A stretch of 64,000 bases of DNA from Neonectria sp. B-13 (lineage: Eukaryota > Ascomycota > Sordariomycetes > Hypocreales > Nectriaceae): NCBI GenBank assembly GCA_002682825.1, contig NOKP01000001.1, positions 3,661,296-3,725,295 on the forward strand, in the 5' to 3' direction. Positions 63,541-64,000 of the stretch are shown here, piece after piece; the stretch's first letter is position 1; each line of letters begins with the position of its first letter. Below the pieces are notes generated by a model. That model was not told the DNA's origin. It did not search any database and worked only from the letters and a program-made list of their open reading frames with translations. The position numbers and the translations under genes were made by a program.

Positions 63541-64000
63541 GTTTGCGAGAGCTAGTGGGTTGCTGGAGATTTGACGTGGAGGGAAGTTGGGGAGTGGATT
63601 GGATGTTGCGCAGGCTGTGATGAAAAAGCTATGCAGGCAGTTGAGAAGGTAGATGCAGATGCAGATGCGATAGATGGCTGGTTGAAGAGATACAAAGGGG
63701 GGGACTATTGAAACGACTCCGGGGGGATACATCCATCATCTTATACGGGGCTGAGGGCTTCACATGGTCTACTGCCTGGTTTCTTTGGTCACCATGTCCA
63801 CCAAGAGCAACAGGGAGGGTACCTGGAACCGGGATGACCATCGCAGACGCAGACGCAGACGCAGACGGTGCAGAGTAGCTTAGACTACTGTACCTCGCTG
63901 CCCACCCACACCAACAGCGCGGAGCACCCGCCTGTGCCGTCATCATAGCTTGGGCCTGAGGCTGAGGCTAGGCTTAAAAATGTCGATTTGGGGACCGGCG
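63541..64000. other. 5' flank with GCAGAC hexamer repeat
   Basis: Contains about four GCAGAC units (63843-63868) and a shorter GCAGAT repeat (about 63652-63668). No gene seen up to the window end. Confidence 0.5.

Overview
The window looks like a chromosomal segment of a filamentous ascomycete (Pezizomycotina, most likely Sordariomycetes). Genes are GC-rich and dense, and most have 0-4 introns of about 50-100 bp with GTAAGT-like donors and CTAAC/CTGAC-like branch sites. A HET-domain gene, an eisosome Pil1/LSP1 gene and a fused pseudouridine-degrading enzyme fit this group. The species cannot be named from the sequence alone. Two runs of exactly 100 N (13061-13160 and 45694-45793) are assembly gaps.

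Layout. 1-6.7 kb: FAR-17a/AIG1-like membrane protein (+), secreted ferritin-like protein (-), GINS subunit Sld5 (+), an SDR reductase (+). 7-11 kb: one 1330-residue uninterrupted reading frame of unknown function (-). 11-15 kb: non-coding, with gap 1. 15-20 kb: HET-domain protein (-), intron-containing tRNA-Ile(AAT) (-), U3 snoRNP protein Utp18 (-). 20.3-23 kb: bifunctional pseudouridine-5'-phosphate glycosidase/pseudouridine kinase (-). 24.4-27.5 kb: GPI-type secreted glycoprotein (+) and a membrane-anchored SDR (+). 27.5-31.7 kb: long non-coding stretch rich in simple repeats. 31.7-36.3 kb: phenol-hydroxylase-like FAD monooxygenase (+) facing an F-box protein (-). 38.8-43.6 kb: calnexin (+) and mitochondrial methylmalonate-semialdehyde dehydrogenase (+).

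43.9-50.7 kb is unlike the rest. It is a repeat-rich graveyard holding a stop-riddled DUF3435-like tyrosine recombinase relic (-), a separate recombinase C-terminal fragment (+), a broken SNF2-family helicase (+), 17-bp minisatellite arrays in both orientations, a 414-bp solo-LTR-like element inserted in one array, and an 18-bp minisatellite spanning gap 2. I read it as a decayed mobile element or accessory island; it is the most unusual part of the window.

51.4-64 kb: GPI-anchored cysteine-rich protein (-), methylthioribulose-1-phosphate dehydratase of methionine salvage (+), Golgi-to-ER SNARE Sec20 (-) divergent from mitoribosomal protein mL53 (+), inorganic pyrophosphatase with a possible mitochondrial-targeting extension (-), eisosome protein Pil1/LSP1 (-), and a small His/Tyr-rich protein (-).

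The intact genes are mostly unrelated housekeeping functions: replication, ribosome biogenesis, ER folding and trafficking, mitochondrial catabolism, nucleoside and sulfur salvage. I see no secondary-metabolite cluster. All exon boundaries were placed by eye from splice motifs and frame continuity; every model given closes in frame.
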